This document shows positions 10,777 to 24,043 of a stretch of DNA of 64,000 nucleotides, one piece after another. The number at the start of each line of letters is the position of its first letter. Position 1 is the first letter of the stretch. A program made the translations under genes and the position numbers. Below the pieces are notes generated by a model. That model did not search any database, was not told where the DNA came from, and saw only the letters and a program-made list of their open reading frames with translations. The stretch is taken from contig JASANG010003145.1 in NCBI GenBank assembly GCA_030248215.1, positions 62,001 through 126,000 of the forward strand. Reading direction: 5' to 3'. Origin of the DNA: Enoplolaimus lenunculus (lineage: Eukaryota > Nematoda > Enoplea > Enoplida > Thoracostomopsidae).

Positions 10777-11528
10777 TGTGACATGCGGATGCATGGAGGC
10801 AAATAATAACCTCATGCTGATGCTGTACATCGGTAAAAACACTGCTGCATATGTAGTGCTTTCAGATGCAGCAGCAGTAAAACATTGAAGAACCAAGATA
10901 CACGTGTATAATGTTTATGTTCTTATAAGGCATAAAAACAGAAAAACTCAGCAGTTGATTGTGAGGCGGCGTGGCTCAGTGGATAGCGCGCTGGACTGAA
11001 AATCTGTCGATCCGAGTTCGAAACCAATTGGGAGCGTCCCTCATTTTCAGCTGCTGAGAACTAAAAACTGTTGTACCCTAGCCTACCCAACTTATCACAT
11101 GGTGACCACGATGGGACCGCAATGGCAAACTGCCGCGGTAGAACCCAAAATACATAAGTTGGCGGTCAAGGGACGACCTTGTAGAAAAACCGGGGGATGT
11201 GACATGCGGATGCATGGAGGCAAATAATAACCTCATGCTGATGCTGTACATCGGTAAAAACACTGCTGCATATGTAGTGCCTTCAGATGCAGCAGCAGTA
11301 AAACATTGAAGAACCAAGATACACGTGTATAATGTTGAGGTTCTTATAAGGCATAAAAACAGAAAAACTCAGCAGTTGATTGTGAGGCGGCGTGGCTCAG
11401 TGGATAGCGCGCTGAACTGAAAATCTGTCGATCCGAGTTCGAAACCAATTGGGAGCGTCCCTCATTTTCTGCTGCTGAGAACTAAAAACTGAAAAACTGT
11501 CGTACCCTAGCCTACCCAACTTATCACA
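10777..11528 (+). mobile_element. Miniature LTR element (TRIM type), looks young
   Basis: Two direct repeats, 10777-11099 and 11198-11528, are about 98% identical apart from one 8-nt length difference. Each starts TGTGA and ends TCACA, so has the LTR 5'-TG...CA-3' signature. The pair is flanked by the 5-bp duplication GGCTC (10772-10776 and 11529-11533). The 98-bp interior begins TGGTGACCACGATGGG, fitting a primer binding site for a tRNA 3' CCA, and ends AAAACCGGGGGA, fitting a polypurine tract. There is no coding capacity, so it would rely on another element's proteins. Orientation is taken from the PBS and polypurine positions. High LTR identity implies recent insertion. Confidence 0.82.
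10966..11036 (+). repeat. tRNA-like segment inside 5' LTR
   Basis: Box A-like TGGCTCAGTGG (10972-10982) and box B-like GAGTTCGAAACC (11014-11025) have tRNA-like spacing. CTGAAAA sits where a Phe (GAA) anticodon loop would be. The acceptor and T stems do not pair well, so it is tRNA-derived, not a working tRNA. The 3' LTR has the same segment at about 11387-11457. Confidence 0.6.
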
Positions 11529-12530
11529 GGCTCATACGTATTTTTAAGACACCGTTTATCCGTTTTACTATTAATTAACAAACGCGCGCCGCTAAATGAT
11601 ACACAAGCTCGTTAGTCCCGCTTATGACAACTACAGTTTTTCCCCGATATTCGTTGATTATAACTTTTGAACGAGGGCCGTACGGCCTAAAAAGTAATAT
11701 AACTGCGAAAAATTCTGGGGAATTGTAACTGATACGTAAAATATGAGCAAATTCTGTCAGACACAACTTACACAACAGCTAATCGAAACACTTCCAGGCA
11801 GCAATTATAACAATTACACACATAATACAAAAATGGTATATGCTCGTTTTTTAGGCCTAGAAATTACCAACCTTATAAAACAAAGTATGCCGATTCCGAT
11901 TTTGTGTCTTTTATACTCCGTCAAGGCAGAAAAATAGTGATTCTGTACTATCTGAAAATAAATGACAGAACAGAAATATGGAAAATAGACATAATTGGGG
12001 GCAGAATTGGTAGAAATGGAGGTGAAAAAATTAGCACATATATGATCACAAGAAATATGACATGTAGGAATTGGCACAAAAGGGTCAAAGGGGAGTGAAT
12101 TGGAAAAAATGGGAAATCGCATTGAACTGAGTGCATGAAATTTAGTGGGAAAATATGTTTTTAGTACCTGAAAACATATAAGTGAAATTAGCCGAAGATG
12201 AAACGTTTTGAAAGAATTTGGCAGAAAATAATAAAATAAAAGTGTTTGACTAATGGACAAGTGATATGGCTGGAACAAAATGATACCGGTTATGTATAAA
12301 TCATGATACTCGGACAAAGACTGAGGCGGGTTTGATATTGCATGCCAAAGAAACGACATAGCTAGGAGCGCAAGGGACGCCGAGGGTGGGCAGCAGTGTG
12401 ACACAGAGTGCACACTGGGGCCAATTCGACAGGTGACTAATTAACCATTTATCTGTGTCTATATATGGTGTGCGTCAATTTGTGTATAGTAATGCTTTAT
12501 TTTGTAAAATTTTATTATATATAGTACGTA
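11529..12530. other. Stretch upstream of NEURL4
   Basis: No gene is supported. A 199-codon open frame on the minus strand (11814-12413) arises because the plus strand is purine-rich and poor in the trinucleotides that would give minus-strand stops. Its translation is hydrophobic and aromatic without domain character. The region just before the NEURL4 start reads TTTTATTATATATAG then TACGTAATG, which could be a trans-splice or 5' UTR acceptor immediately upstream of the start codon. Confidence 0.45.
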
Positions 12531-14301
12531 ATGAACAAGTTTCATAATAACACTGGCTCTTTAATATTACTAAGTGATGATAATACGCGAGCGCAGCGCG
12601 TGAACGCAGTGCAGGAGTTCAATAATGGTTTGGTGTTATCGTCTCAGCCCTTACCAGATGATTACTTGTTCGAAGTGAAGATAGAGCGAAAGGTTTATAA
12701 TAAATGTACATAACATGGCGTTTTATGTTTGAGCGGCGTACAGCAATAATTCGATCATGTTCGGTCGCACGACTTTGGGGAACCTGTTAGAAACAGCACC
12801 AGCGAAACAAGAAGGGCCTTTCAAATGCGACTGTAAAAGCTCGTTGTTGGTGTAAAAATCTTGGAATAATAGTTGAAAATTGCGTGTCTTAATACTAATT
12901 TCAAAGGGTGTTATCGTTTGTGAACAATTTTTCAAGAAAATTGTTCTTTCCAGCTATAGTCACAGAGGTGTTGTGCGTCACACTGACCCAAATTCGTATT
13001 GGTTATCTTAATTGTTTGTGTATGAGGCTTGTATGCAATCATAGAAACTTATCTCGCAATTGAACTTAAATGGAATTAATCAAATTGAAAAGGTAAAATT
13101 TTATGTATAGTATTAGTTCTGTTTTACGATTGTTTTAGATTCGCACTTGGAGTGGCAGTATCGAAATTGGCGTTACATCGTTTAATCCAACAACAATGAC
13201 ATTCCCATGTACTGCTACTGAGCTTCCGCGTGGAACTTTTATTATGTCCGGAAAGAGTTTTGTGCGAGTAAGAGCCGCGGAATTGTGTTGCATATCGTTA
13301 TGTTTTCTTCCGAAAACAATTTTGCGTTTGACATTGAATAGAAGATCGTAGCACCAAAGCTCAAGCCATTCATGTTTAGAGATAATTTAGGGGTTGTGGC
13401 CAAAGAATTAGTTGAAAGATTACGTACGTCTGTCAGACTAGGTGCCGTCATTTGTCGATTTTAATCACTGAAAAACTCAGAATTGTAATAAATGGCAACG
13501 GTTACGCTGCTAAACAGCTATTTGAACTTTGCAATAGTATTTGTAGGTATATGAAATAACATGCAGGCAAGCCGACTATCATTTACATTGGCAGTTCTAA
13601 TCTTTTGGAGGGCTGAAGGTTTTTAGGAGGAGGGGAGTTGCAACCCCCTGTGACCGCATCTGGTTGTTTAGTAATCAGTGTATATTGAATTAGGTGCACT
13701 TTAAATTTAGTTTCTGTAATATTTTTAGAACGGTATTCACATTAACCATGACTACGGAACCAATCTGGATGACTTGGATGAAGGAGCTTGTGTTGGTGTA
13801 TTAAGAAAGAAAAATGGAGAATTACACTTTTATGTCAATGATGTCGACCAAGGTTTGTAAACAATCATGTTGGTATTAAGGTACCAGTTTCAAAAAACAA
13901 CGCAATCTGGGGACGTACTGTTTGTCTAATGCGTTATTGAACGTCAAAACCTGTATGTGCGGCGTAAACAACTGCTTTATTGATAAATTTAATCACCCAT
14001 AGGTACTTTTAGACACCTTTTTTAACGATGTTTTCAGCACTTAACTAGCACTGTCACGCAGGCGGGCAGTTGAAATAATTACGTATTTACTGCTTCGCTA
14101 GTTTTTGTTCCGCTATTTATTAGGTTTCAAAACTATTGAAGTTATTTTGGTACTTGTCGTTTTTCGCAAGAAAAACTCTCAAAGAATATATTTAGAATTT
14201 TACAGGTATTGCCGATCACAGGGTGCCAAGTGGCTTGTACGCTTTGGTTGATTTGTATGGACAATGCACTGGTGTTTCTGTAGTGGATAACGAAGGCCGA
14301 G
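12531..14301 (+). CDS. NEURL4: NEURL4 exons 1-4: NHR domain 1
   Basis: Residues about 4-165. The repeat opens [20 protein letters not shown], then [13 protein letters not shown] and, across intron 1, the NHR hallmark [14 protein letters not shown]. It closes with [20 protein letters not shown] and [16 protein letters not shown]. It is the copy closest to the canonical NHR. Introns fall after residues 54, 97 and within Gly 139. Confidence 0.9.
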
Positions 14302-17300
14302 GTATGTAATAATAATAACAAAACAGCTGGGTTTGTTTTAACTCAGTTTCTAAATCGGTGTATTAAACGAAAAAACGTAGGCAAATAAGATTGACATAGA
14401 CATCGTTAAACTTTTGTGTGAATATGCGCTGTAAATAGTAAGTTATTGGCATTTATTTAGGGCCCCTTGTATACCATGAAAATTCAAAAGGCCTTAATGT
14501 ATGAAACCTGGTGCGTAATATATTGTTCGACTTAAAATCTATTCTAACTTTGTGGTTCAGTTTATTAAGAGAAATTGAGATTGGGTCAACCGAAATTGAA
14601 TCTGGTTTTCTGAACATGTGGCGCCATTTAGTTTTAGAATTCAGAGTTATATTTACCGCGTTTTAACGTGGTTTAATTTCAGTCCTAGATCCAGCTCCGA
14701 TGGCAACTGACTCGTCGTTTTGCTTGTCTCCAAGCGAATCGCGTCCTGTCAATTTGGATCAAATACTAACACAGACAATTGAAAATGGTATATGCTACAA
14801 TCATACATTCGTTAGATATATTGTTCTTTGATGTAGTCTCAATCTTGAATGACATGTAACGTCGCCGAAATGAACGATGTTTTGCTTGTTATTCATTTAA
14901 CAAAACGATCTTGCCTTCCAAAATTTTGTAAGCTTAGGTTGATTCAGATATGGCATTTAGGTGTTTCAACGGCATAGATTTAAATATAAGTAATACGGAG
15001 AATGCAATGTGCTCAGTAGGTTGCCTGTACACACCCTTATTTGTTTAAAATTCCATTTTCTCAATCCTATTTAGTAAATGTTTGCGCTTTTACTATGTAG
15101 AGATTGGCGCGGCTCTGATGCGTGAGATGTTAAACGTCCTGAGTAGCGCCATCGGAGACGACTTTGATAACAATACTGGTGACAGTGATGCTGGGGTGTC
15201 AGACTCTCATCGAAATGCCAGCGGCCTAAGGGGAATCATCGGATCAGCAACAACCCGGGATCGAGCTTCAGTGAATGCAATTGACACAGCTGCAGTTGAC
15301 AACACATTAGAAGGCAAGCATTCGTGTCAAAACAAACCGATATTTTAAACGCTTTACGCGTTTCTAACAGCATTTTCGTAACACTTTTTTGAGAGCAAGA
15401 AACTCTAAAATGAATCAGGGTAGCAAAGCGCTAATTTGTCTCATCTAAACGCTATTTTGGGATGAATGTAAACGATTTCTAAAACGTGGAAAACGTTTTG
15501 CTCTGACATGGTTTCTAAATTAGTGCATGACAAATAACTGAAAGCTCTGTATGCTTATAGCACCATTTTGCGCCACTATAAGTTACTGCAATTTGCAGAC
15601 GTAATTCACCCAATTCGGGTAGAACAAAATCAATCTGAAACTGTCACAGCGTCGAATTCACGCCGCAGAAGAGAAAATGACACACAGGAAACAGATAACG
15701 ATACTCTGTCGTTTCACGAACGCTGCGATAACAGCGTTATTTTACTGACAAATTCGAATCGAACTGCTGAACGACGAAGACCTATGGATGATTTTAGAAA
15801 CGGTGTTCTGTTAACAAATCGTCCGCTGAAGCCAGGAGAATTGTTCGAGGTGAACCGACTGGTTTATCATAAATTGTTGATCATAAAACTTTGGCGTTTA
15901 AAAATTGTTTGATGATTAAAATTAATGTGGAACTGTATCGGTTTGTTTTGTAGTGACATGTACCAATAGTGTAGCCTACAAAGATTGTGGTCACATTTTC
16001 CTTTGTGAATTTTAAGGAGTGTTTAGGAACTGTTTTCAGTTAGTAATGCAAGAATCCCTTGGATATTTTGTAAAAAACGTAGCCCTTTTTATGAATCCTG
16101 GTTACTCCCGCGAAAAGTTCTAGGCCGTTGTGGTTATTTAGGTCAATCTTGACAGTTTAGTTGACAAATGGTCCGGATCTCTACAGCTTGGTGTGACTTC
16201 GGCAAATCCCAATCGAATGGGCCAGTCTGCAGATTTACTACAAAATTCCATCAGCTTATCTCATGGTAATTGTAGAATTGAATTTAATTCCCAACTACTT
16301 TCGGGATAATACTACGAACAAACTATACATAAGGTGCTTTCGTTTCGATCACAAATCGGTCAGCTGAGTTAATCTGAAAAATATTTAATTTTAAACATTT
16401 TTCTACTCCTGCAAGTTTACAATATCATAGCTAAGATTACGTTATAATTTTGCAAAACGTGTTGTTTTCAAAGTTTTTTCATTTTCTACACTCTGTAACA
16501 TTAATTGTTTCAAGTTTTTTGACTCTGTATATTGCAGGTACTATTCTATTAAGCGGGCGAGGGATTTTGATCAACGGAAAAGGTGTCCAGCGTGAATATT
16601 CAACGTGTACTTTAGATCAGCTTAAGGTATGTTATACGGTAATCTTGTCTGCTGTATTATGGTAGCGTTATACTTTCTAAAAATTTAATGGCATTCGTCT
16701 TTGTCCGACATTATCCGTCGTCGTGCGCGATTATGTATGTTTTGCAATATCGTACCTGCGATATGTTACAATCTTTACACGTCTGTCGCGTACAGGTGGC
16801 GAAATATGCGAGACCTGTGGTACACGTCAGGTGCAAAGTTACCATGCCACTTAAATATAAAAGACCCATGCGCTATATTTTAATCGCAGGTTAATGATCG
16901 AGTTGGCTTAAAACGAACCGCTGGCGGTGATTTGCATTTCAATGTCAACGGAGTTGATCAGGGCTGCGCAGCACGAGGCCTTCCGCCTTCGATGTACGGT
17001 ATTGTGAACTTGTATGGTATGGCGGTTAAGGTTAGTCTCTAGATTATCTAAGAGCTATAGTTGTCATTTTAGAATGCAGCTTAAATTTTCTTTGAACGTT
17101 TACGTATATTGTATCCACGGCTTTCAGAGTGCTGAACCAATAAAATGAGCAAAAATGTCTGCGGACTACCGGGGTAGTCTATGTTTTGGCCGTACGTGTA
17201 ACAGAATTGGGTCGTGCCGTCAAGTTGAAAAATTTAGTTATTTATATTTATAGAACACCAATCATTACGTAAATGCTGTCAGTTGGTGATTTCCTCAAGA

Positions 17301-20300
17301 ACGCTGAATTTGATTTTAATTTAGCGTTAGCAAGTAAAAAATTATACTATAGCTCCTTGCAGTCCGGACATGAATTTTTCAAAACGAAGATCTGGACAAA
17401 ATGATTGTAATACAGAAACACGTACCCTAAAATTATTGGCTTTGTTTTTGTGTTGTAAAATTCGTATCTTTCATGTAACGATGTAGCCAATTTATTGCGT
17501 TTGATTTTTGTTTCAGATATCAATTGTTCCACCGGAACGAATTAAGAACTCAAGAACTTCATGCACTATTATTGGTTTGGACTCTTTTAGCGCCATAGAC
17601 TCTGATGACATATTAAGTGGTGATTTATTGTTGGGGAAATTACTTACAAATTTGACGCTTGATTGTAGTAAAAGTTTATTACAGCAAAGTGTTAATTCCA
17701 CTCATTGATGATATTATATTTTTTATTTTACCGTTAGATTTTTTTATCAAATACATTGGCGGCTATAGCGGCTTCGCAGCTTGAAGGACATTTCACAGAA
17801 ACTATCTCGTTCAATATGTGTATCGATTTTTACAACTGCAGAATTACAAGCAACACTCTTGGCTATATGTGACTACTGTTTTGTTAGTGAAATCGTCTTA
17901 TTTTATTGCGTAATTTTACTCATGAAGAATAGTGTGTGTTTAAATTAGACGATGTGGTCAACGAAAACGAAAACGATCTAACATTCCATCCGAAATATTT
18001 GGGTGTCAGAACACTTCTCACCAATGAAGGACGCACTGCTATCCGTACGCAGTGAGTTAATTGTTATATTTATGTTTTAAGATTTTCTACCGAAAACGAG
18101 TTCTCAATTTAATAAATTTATATTATTCACTTGGTCGTAAATTACAAGGCCTGTTATCAGTGGTTCTAGGTGTCAGCCTATGTGCCAACAGTCGGGACGT
18201 CAGACCTGAGTTCGTTTAAACAGCTTGAAAGGCAGGCGTGGAAAGGGTTCATACTCTTAAACCTACAGATTCTTGTGGGGATACGTTCGAACTTTCATGT
18301 TCCTTCCGCTACACCACTCAGCCAGCTTTGTTAACTACTTTTATTGTCGATTATATGTCAGAAAAACATGTTGCTGATAAGCGTAAAACATAACGCAAAT
18401 TGCGTGTATTGCATAATATGTGCAAAGACAAGCCTGTTTGACATGCTCACAATCGGTTCTGCATGTTGTGAGATGTTTTACTACTTGCACCTATTTTTGA
18501 CACGAGAATTGCGGTGGGCTCTGTCTGAATGTAAACGTAGCAGTTTGTTTAGGGAGCTCATTGAGTTCAACAAAGGATTCGCGGTGACGTCACGTTCCTT
18601 ACGAAGCGGGGAATTATTCGAAGTTAGCCTTGACCGAATTGTGTCAAAGTGGACCGGGTCAATAGAGATCGGGGTACTTGTGCATAGGTGCGTGTCTTTA
18701 TTTCATTATCGTTTTAGTTGGTGCCGAAAGTCATTACGTATCTATGCGTTGGTGTTAGTCGTGTTTGAATAGTATAGTATACAAATATTGCATGTTAGAT
18801 GTGTTCATGGGGGCTAACTTACTACATTGCAAATTCACTGGTTCTCCGATACGCTCTCCTACTAAGGAGTGTGGATTAATAATTTTGCCAATGAAGTTGT
18901 TTTTAGCTTCAAAATAGTGAACTCATTGTGAAAGAATAGGGTGCGTTAATATGGTCACACAAATTCTTAAGCTTTGTTGGTTTCAGCAGTTGTTAGTTAC
19001 AAAAATTCTGAATTTTAAATTTGTGTGCTGATTAAAATTCAAGTGGAACTTCGTCTGTATTGCTTGGTTGTGCTTTACTTTCTGTCATGTCTTGTTCTGT
19101 TATTTATAGGCCGAAAAGTTTACGTGATTTTCAAGGCAGTCTTTCATCAATTCGCAAGGGGTGTTGGGCTGTAGCCGGCGAAGGTTTGTTGCATAATGGG
19201 GTCGTCGTTATTAATAGTTACACAGATGTTAACTTGGAAAATTTAAAGGTATTTGGATGTTTAAAAAGTCTAAATTACGTTTGTGGACAGGATACTGGAT
19301 TTTAGTATAGTTTACTCCAGTGAAAGTTGTATTAGTTTTGCCTTTTGTTACTTTTGCATATACTGAAATAATCAATGCACAAAGTAATGGTAATCAATTG
19401 CAGAAAAAACAAGCATGGTTTGTTCTAAAACGCCGGATTAGTTTCATGAGTTTTGTGGTTTTTCCGTTGTGTATTGCGTAATGTGCATTTATGAAGCGAT
19501 TTACAGTGGGAAACGAACGGTTTAAAATTATGTACATCGGGTTATATTACCAACACAAGCAAAATTACTGGTGGCGATATAGTTTTTCATTATTGTAATA
19601 CCTTTCGGCGCCATGCAGCATTGTACGCAAAATGTCGTACGGCGTCCGATGCTACCACGAACAAATTTAGAACCGGACGGTAAACTAACACCACTCTAAA
19701 GAAGTTACCAATGCGACAGTAAATACATAAGGTTTTTGCAAAGTTAATACTAAAATCCGCTGAGTTACTTTTAGATTAATGATCGCATAGGCGTTGCACG
19801 TTATCATGATAGTTCACTACGCTTTTTCATCAATGGAAGGGATCAAGGCATTGCAGCAGCCGGTGTACCTGAAGGCGTTTATGGAGCGATTGATTTATAT
19901 GGAAAAGCTGTACAAGCGAGCATAATACAACATCACGATGGTAATGTAGACATGTTAGAGAACTTAATGTAACCCATTGTTTTGAAACAAATAGATATTT
20001 ATTCTGTTGTGGTTTTTTACGACAAACACGTAGTTTTCCTGCTCCCAGATATATAGCCACTTCATGATAAACAAAGTTGAGACTTTTGTTAACATTGTTA
20101 TATTTTTTATTAAACTTCGTGAACAATGCAATTTTGACTGCAGCTAGCCATGATAAACCATGTATTATTTATGTAAGTACAACTATATGAATTTATATAT
20201 TGATCTCTAGTTATGTAAAATTGCGCCGAACTACAAATTCTAGTGCTAGATACTACTGAGTACTGATGAATTTTTTATTTAATGGAACTAAATATAATTT

Positions 20301-23300
20301 TATTATTATTATAGTATATCACAATATACTCAATGAGGGAAATAAGAGATTTTGTGAAAACAATTATTCGTTTTACTTGTGGGAGTAGTGTGCCATTTCA
20401 CGTTGCGAAGCCCTTTTGTTTGTACGGGAACTGTAATGAACGCGCTATGCCTATATTCATTTGCGCAGTTGTCTTTGGATGGCCTTTGTTGTATGTATCT
20501 TCAGAATTTTGGTTTACTGCAGAAATTTGGTTTGAACTCATAATAAGCACGCTGCAAAAGCTGTTTCAATTTCTCAGAGTCTGCGTCGACATATATGCAT
20601 TCGACTTTGTAGAAATCAACCGACTGGAGTTTAGTGGATTTGCATGCAAAGCAAAATTTTATCCTCACCGGTTTTCAAAAGTAATCTGGCGAGTAATGTT
20701 TAACGAACCATTGAACTTGCAGTCGTATTACTGATGCAGTGGGTAGCAAAATGCTGTAGGGCTTAATTACTGCAGCAGACCTACTGATTGGCTCAACTAT
20801 AATTGAACTGTAGTAGCTCAAATATGTTACAATTTTTCACATAACAATATTTTTACGTACCAATCCAGTCGCCTCGCAAAAAATCTGACAAGACCGCTAA
20901 TTTGTTATGAAACATTTTCTTTTGTTCGACTTTGCTAGTCGTTAGCAGTCGTAACAATATTTCGTTCTCACTTATATGCAGTGCATATTTCTTTGAAGAT
21001 TGTCGCAAAAGAAATGATAGTCAGCGCTCGAGGAAGTGACAGTAAAGTGTGTTGGTAATGTCAAAAAAATAATTTATTGCTTAGCTAGCGCCGGCTTCGT
21101 ATAGATAATCAATATGAAAACTTTAAAACAAAAAGATTTTGCGGAGTACGTTTGTATGTTGTAAACTTGTTGAAGGAGTTGACGCGGAAAATGCAAACAT
21201 TTCACACTTACAAGCTCCTCGCGCGGTGGAAGACTATCATGGTGATTTGATTAATGACCTTAGGTATTTCGGGGTTAGCTATCTAAGACATTCCATGGTG
21301 TAGGTGTCGTGGGCAACGCTAGTATTTTTCTACTACTAACAAGTCTGTTTTTATCTTATTGAGCACTATACGAATACATTACTGCTTCTCATCTGCATTT
21401 TGCGCATTTGATAGAAAAATATTTGAATTTCATAAAATTATTTTGAGAAAAGTCAGCATGGTTTTCGTTCAACGTCAGACTAAAAACAGTCGTGCTTTTT
21501 GTGATAAGTGTGCTTAGATTTCAAATTGTTATAAACATTGTTAAGGCGATACTGTTTGTATGTGCTATTGTTACAGATTTAATGCTGCTAATGTTGGCGG
21601 TGGCGTGCATGTCTCTGTGAGTGGAGTTGCAGCTAACATCCGACAGCGGTCTGATGGTGCTAAAATTGTATTGTCCGATCGTTATTTGGAAGTGAACGAG
21701 GTGTTTGAGGTCAAATTAAGCGGGGTACGACAGCTTGATGATTCGGCTATCGAGAGCTGTCTTGAATTTGGTAATTGAGATATTTTAATTGTTATTTTAC
21801 ACGCTCTGAATAGTTGGACAAACATAGGAATACTAAAGAATTTGAGTGTGGGTGCGGGCTTGTTGTTCAAGTGTCATTTTAAAGATGTCTGGATTGTCTG
21901 AGTTATGATTATTAAGGACTTTTCTTGAGGCTTAGAAGCTGTAGGTTTCTGCGTTGACTGTGATTGAGTATGGATTAAAACGATGCATATTCGTGACATT
22001 ATTTTGTTTAAACATTCAATATAACCAAACAGGAGTCCCGTTTTATGATTCATTGAACTAAAAAACCAGAATAGACTTGGGTAAAAAGGTATTCCAATGA
22101 GTGGCTTTTTTAATTGCTGAACTTTAATTTTTTTTCGCGTTTTCGTAATATCAATTTTGCCATTTTACAGGTGTAATGGCATGTATCGCAGATGAATTTG
22201 TTATGCCGACAAAGGTAGGATCACTAACGGACATCGCTGATACACAAATGTGGATTCTAAGGTATGTGTCTAATGTTTAACGAAAATATAATTATTTTGG
22301 TAATAGTGCTCTGAATCCTTCCGGAAATTCACGTGTAGTCCTTTTGGGTCAATAGAGTTTAGACTTTTTACTTTTTATGTAGCTTATGTGCATTATAATT
22401 TGTCTGTTTTGTATTATACTTCAAAGTTAAATAGGTCTGTTACTTTTAAAAAAAATTTTAAACATATTACTCGCAAAATGGATTACAATTAAGCGGAAGT
22501 TGTAATTACGTAATGTTGTATAGGTTTAAATGTTCAGGATAGTATGAATCTTTTGTATTGTCAGATTTAGATGACACTGCTTTGTGGTTGACTGTTCTTT
22601 TGTTTGAACAGGTCTGTTATTATAGATTTGTCTTGTTAGTTGAGTATCATTTTAATATTGTACGCAACATTTCCTTTACAACAACACTACGTTTATTCAG
22701 CATCTCTGTGCGGTGCAATAGTGCAATACGACGTAATAACGCAAAATATTAACACAAAACCATAAAATATAAGTTGGGAAATAAGAGACGGTGTAAACGC
22801 GTAAGTATTAAGCATGCAAGTTTACGTAATTGTGGAATTATTAAGTCGAAATGTATAATTAATAATTTGCAACTTATTTTTTTCAATTTCAAAACGTAAA
22901 GTTTGCTCCCTAACATTGTCTTACTATTTTTGGCAAATTTTAACGAAATTTTTAAAACGTTGTTACGTCAAAACTGACAGCGCGGTTAATCATTGATTAG
23001 TGACACTAGTGTGTCAGCAGTTGTTGAAACATAGATCGTTGAAAATGCGCAGAATATTTTTGTACATAGAGTTGATTTTGATTCTTTATCTTGCTGAATT
23101 AAACATAATATATGTACGTGCGTAATATTTTTTAATGAAATTCTTCAGTGTTCTTATTTGGTCAGTCTCACTCGTATTATTAGTATTGCTGTGTATCGGC
23201 GCTGTTCATGCGAACATCGTAGTCATTATTCCATCGAATATGTAGCTTATAATTGCGAGCAAAAGGAAAAACTGAAATAGTTTTTTTAAAGTTTCAAATA

Positions 23301-23959
23301 ATAATTGGTTGTCTCTATCTTCCGGATGTTAGCTTGGGAGGTAAACAATAGTAAATACTTATTTTTATCGAAAATAATAGTTGCAAGGTAGCACTTTGCT
23401 GGCGCCCTAATTAGGTAACCGCCAACCCCTGAATCCCATCGCTTCTCAGTAATACAGTTTCACGTCTGCGAGATGAATGTGTACTGTTGTTAGTAAAAAA
23501 ACTTTTGTGGTTTGCAAGGTGCAAATTTTTTATCAGCCAAGGATCTGTAATAAAAGATGGTAAGCGTATTAAACATTGAAGAGCTTTGTTTTTCGAAGTT
23601 ATACTTAGCGAAACTTTTATGTTTTTAGCATTGAAGAACTTTATTTATCAATTTTTAACCAATGTATATAACTTACCATTACGGCCACCCATCCCAACAC
23701 TGAGCATGACCCGCCAATGATCATTGCTTGTGCTTTTCCTACACCGTCGTAGCAGGTGGCATACCATGCTTCGAGTGGTAAAAGAATAAGCATGACAACA
23801 AGATTAATCCATATTATACACATTTCCTAAAATTCATGACAGTATAAAACGCAAGAATCTGTACAATGATTTGAACTTGAAACTGTTCACGATACAGGCT
23901 AATCGGAAAATTTCTGCTGGCGATTTTGAAGCTGATTAGCTGACGACTGCTGCTGCTAT

Positions 23960-24043
<84 letters not shown>

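Noticed and set aside
10966-11036. Functional tRNA-Phe gene
   Set aside because: Box A and B are present but acceptor and T stems do not pair, and the segment is part of a repeated LTR.
11814-12413. 199-codon minus-strand open frame upstream of NEURL4
   Set aside because: It is open because the plus strand is purine-rich; the translation is hydrophobic and aromatic without domains, and other frames in the same place are open too.
20333-20734. 133-codon plus-strand frame inside NEURL4 intron 15
   Set aside because: The flanking NEURL4 exons join in phase without it and it shows no NHR or other domain.
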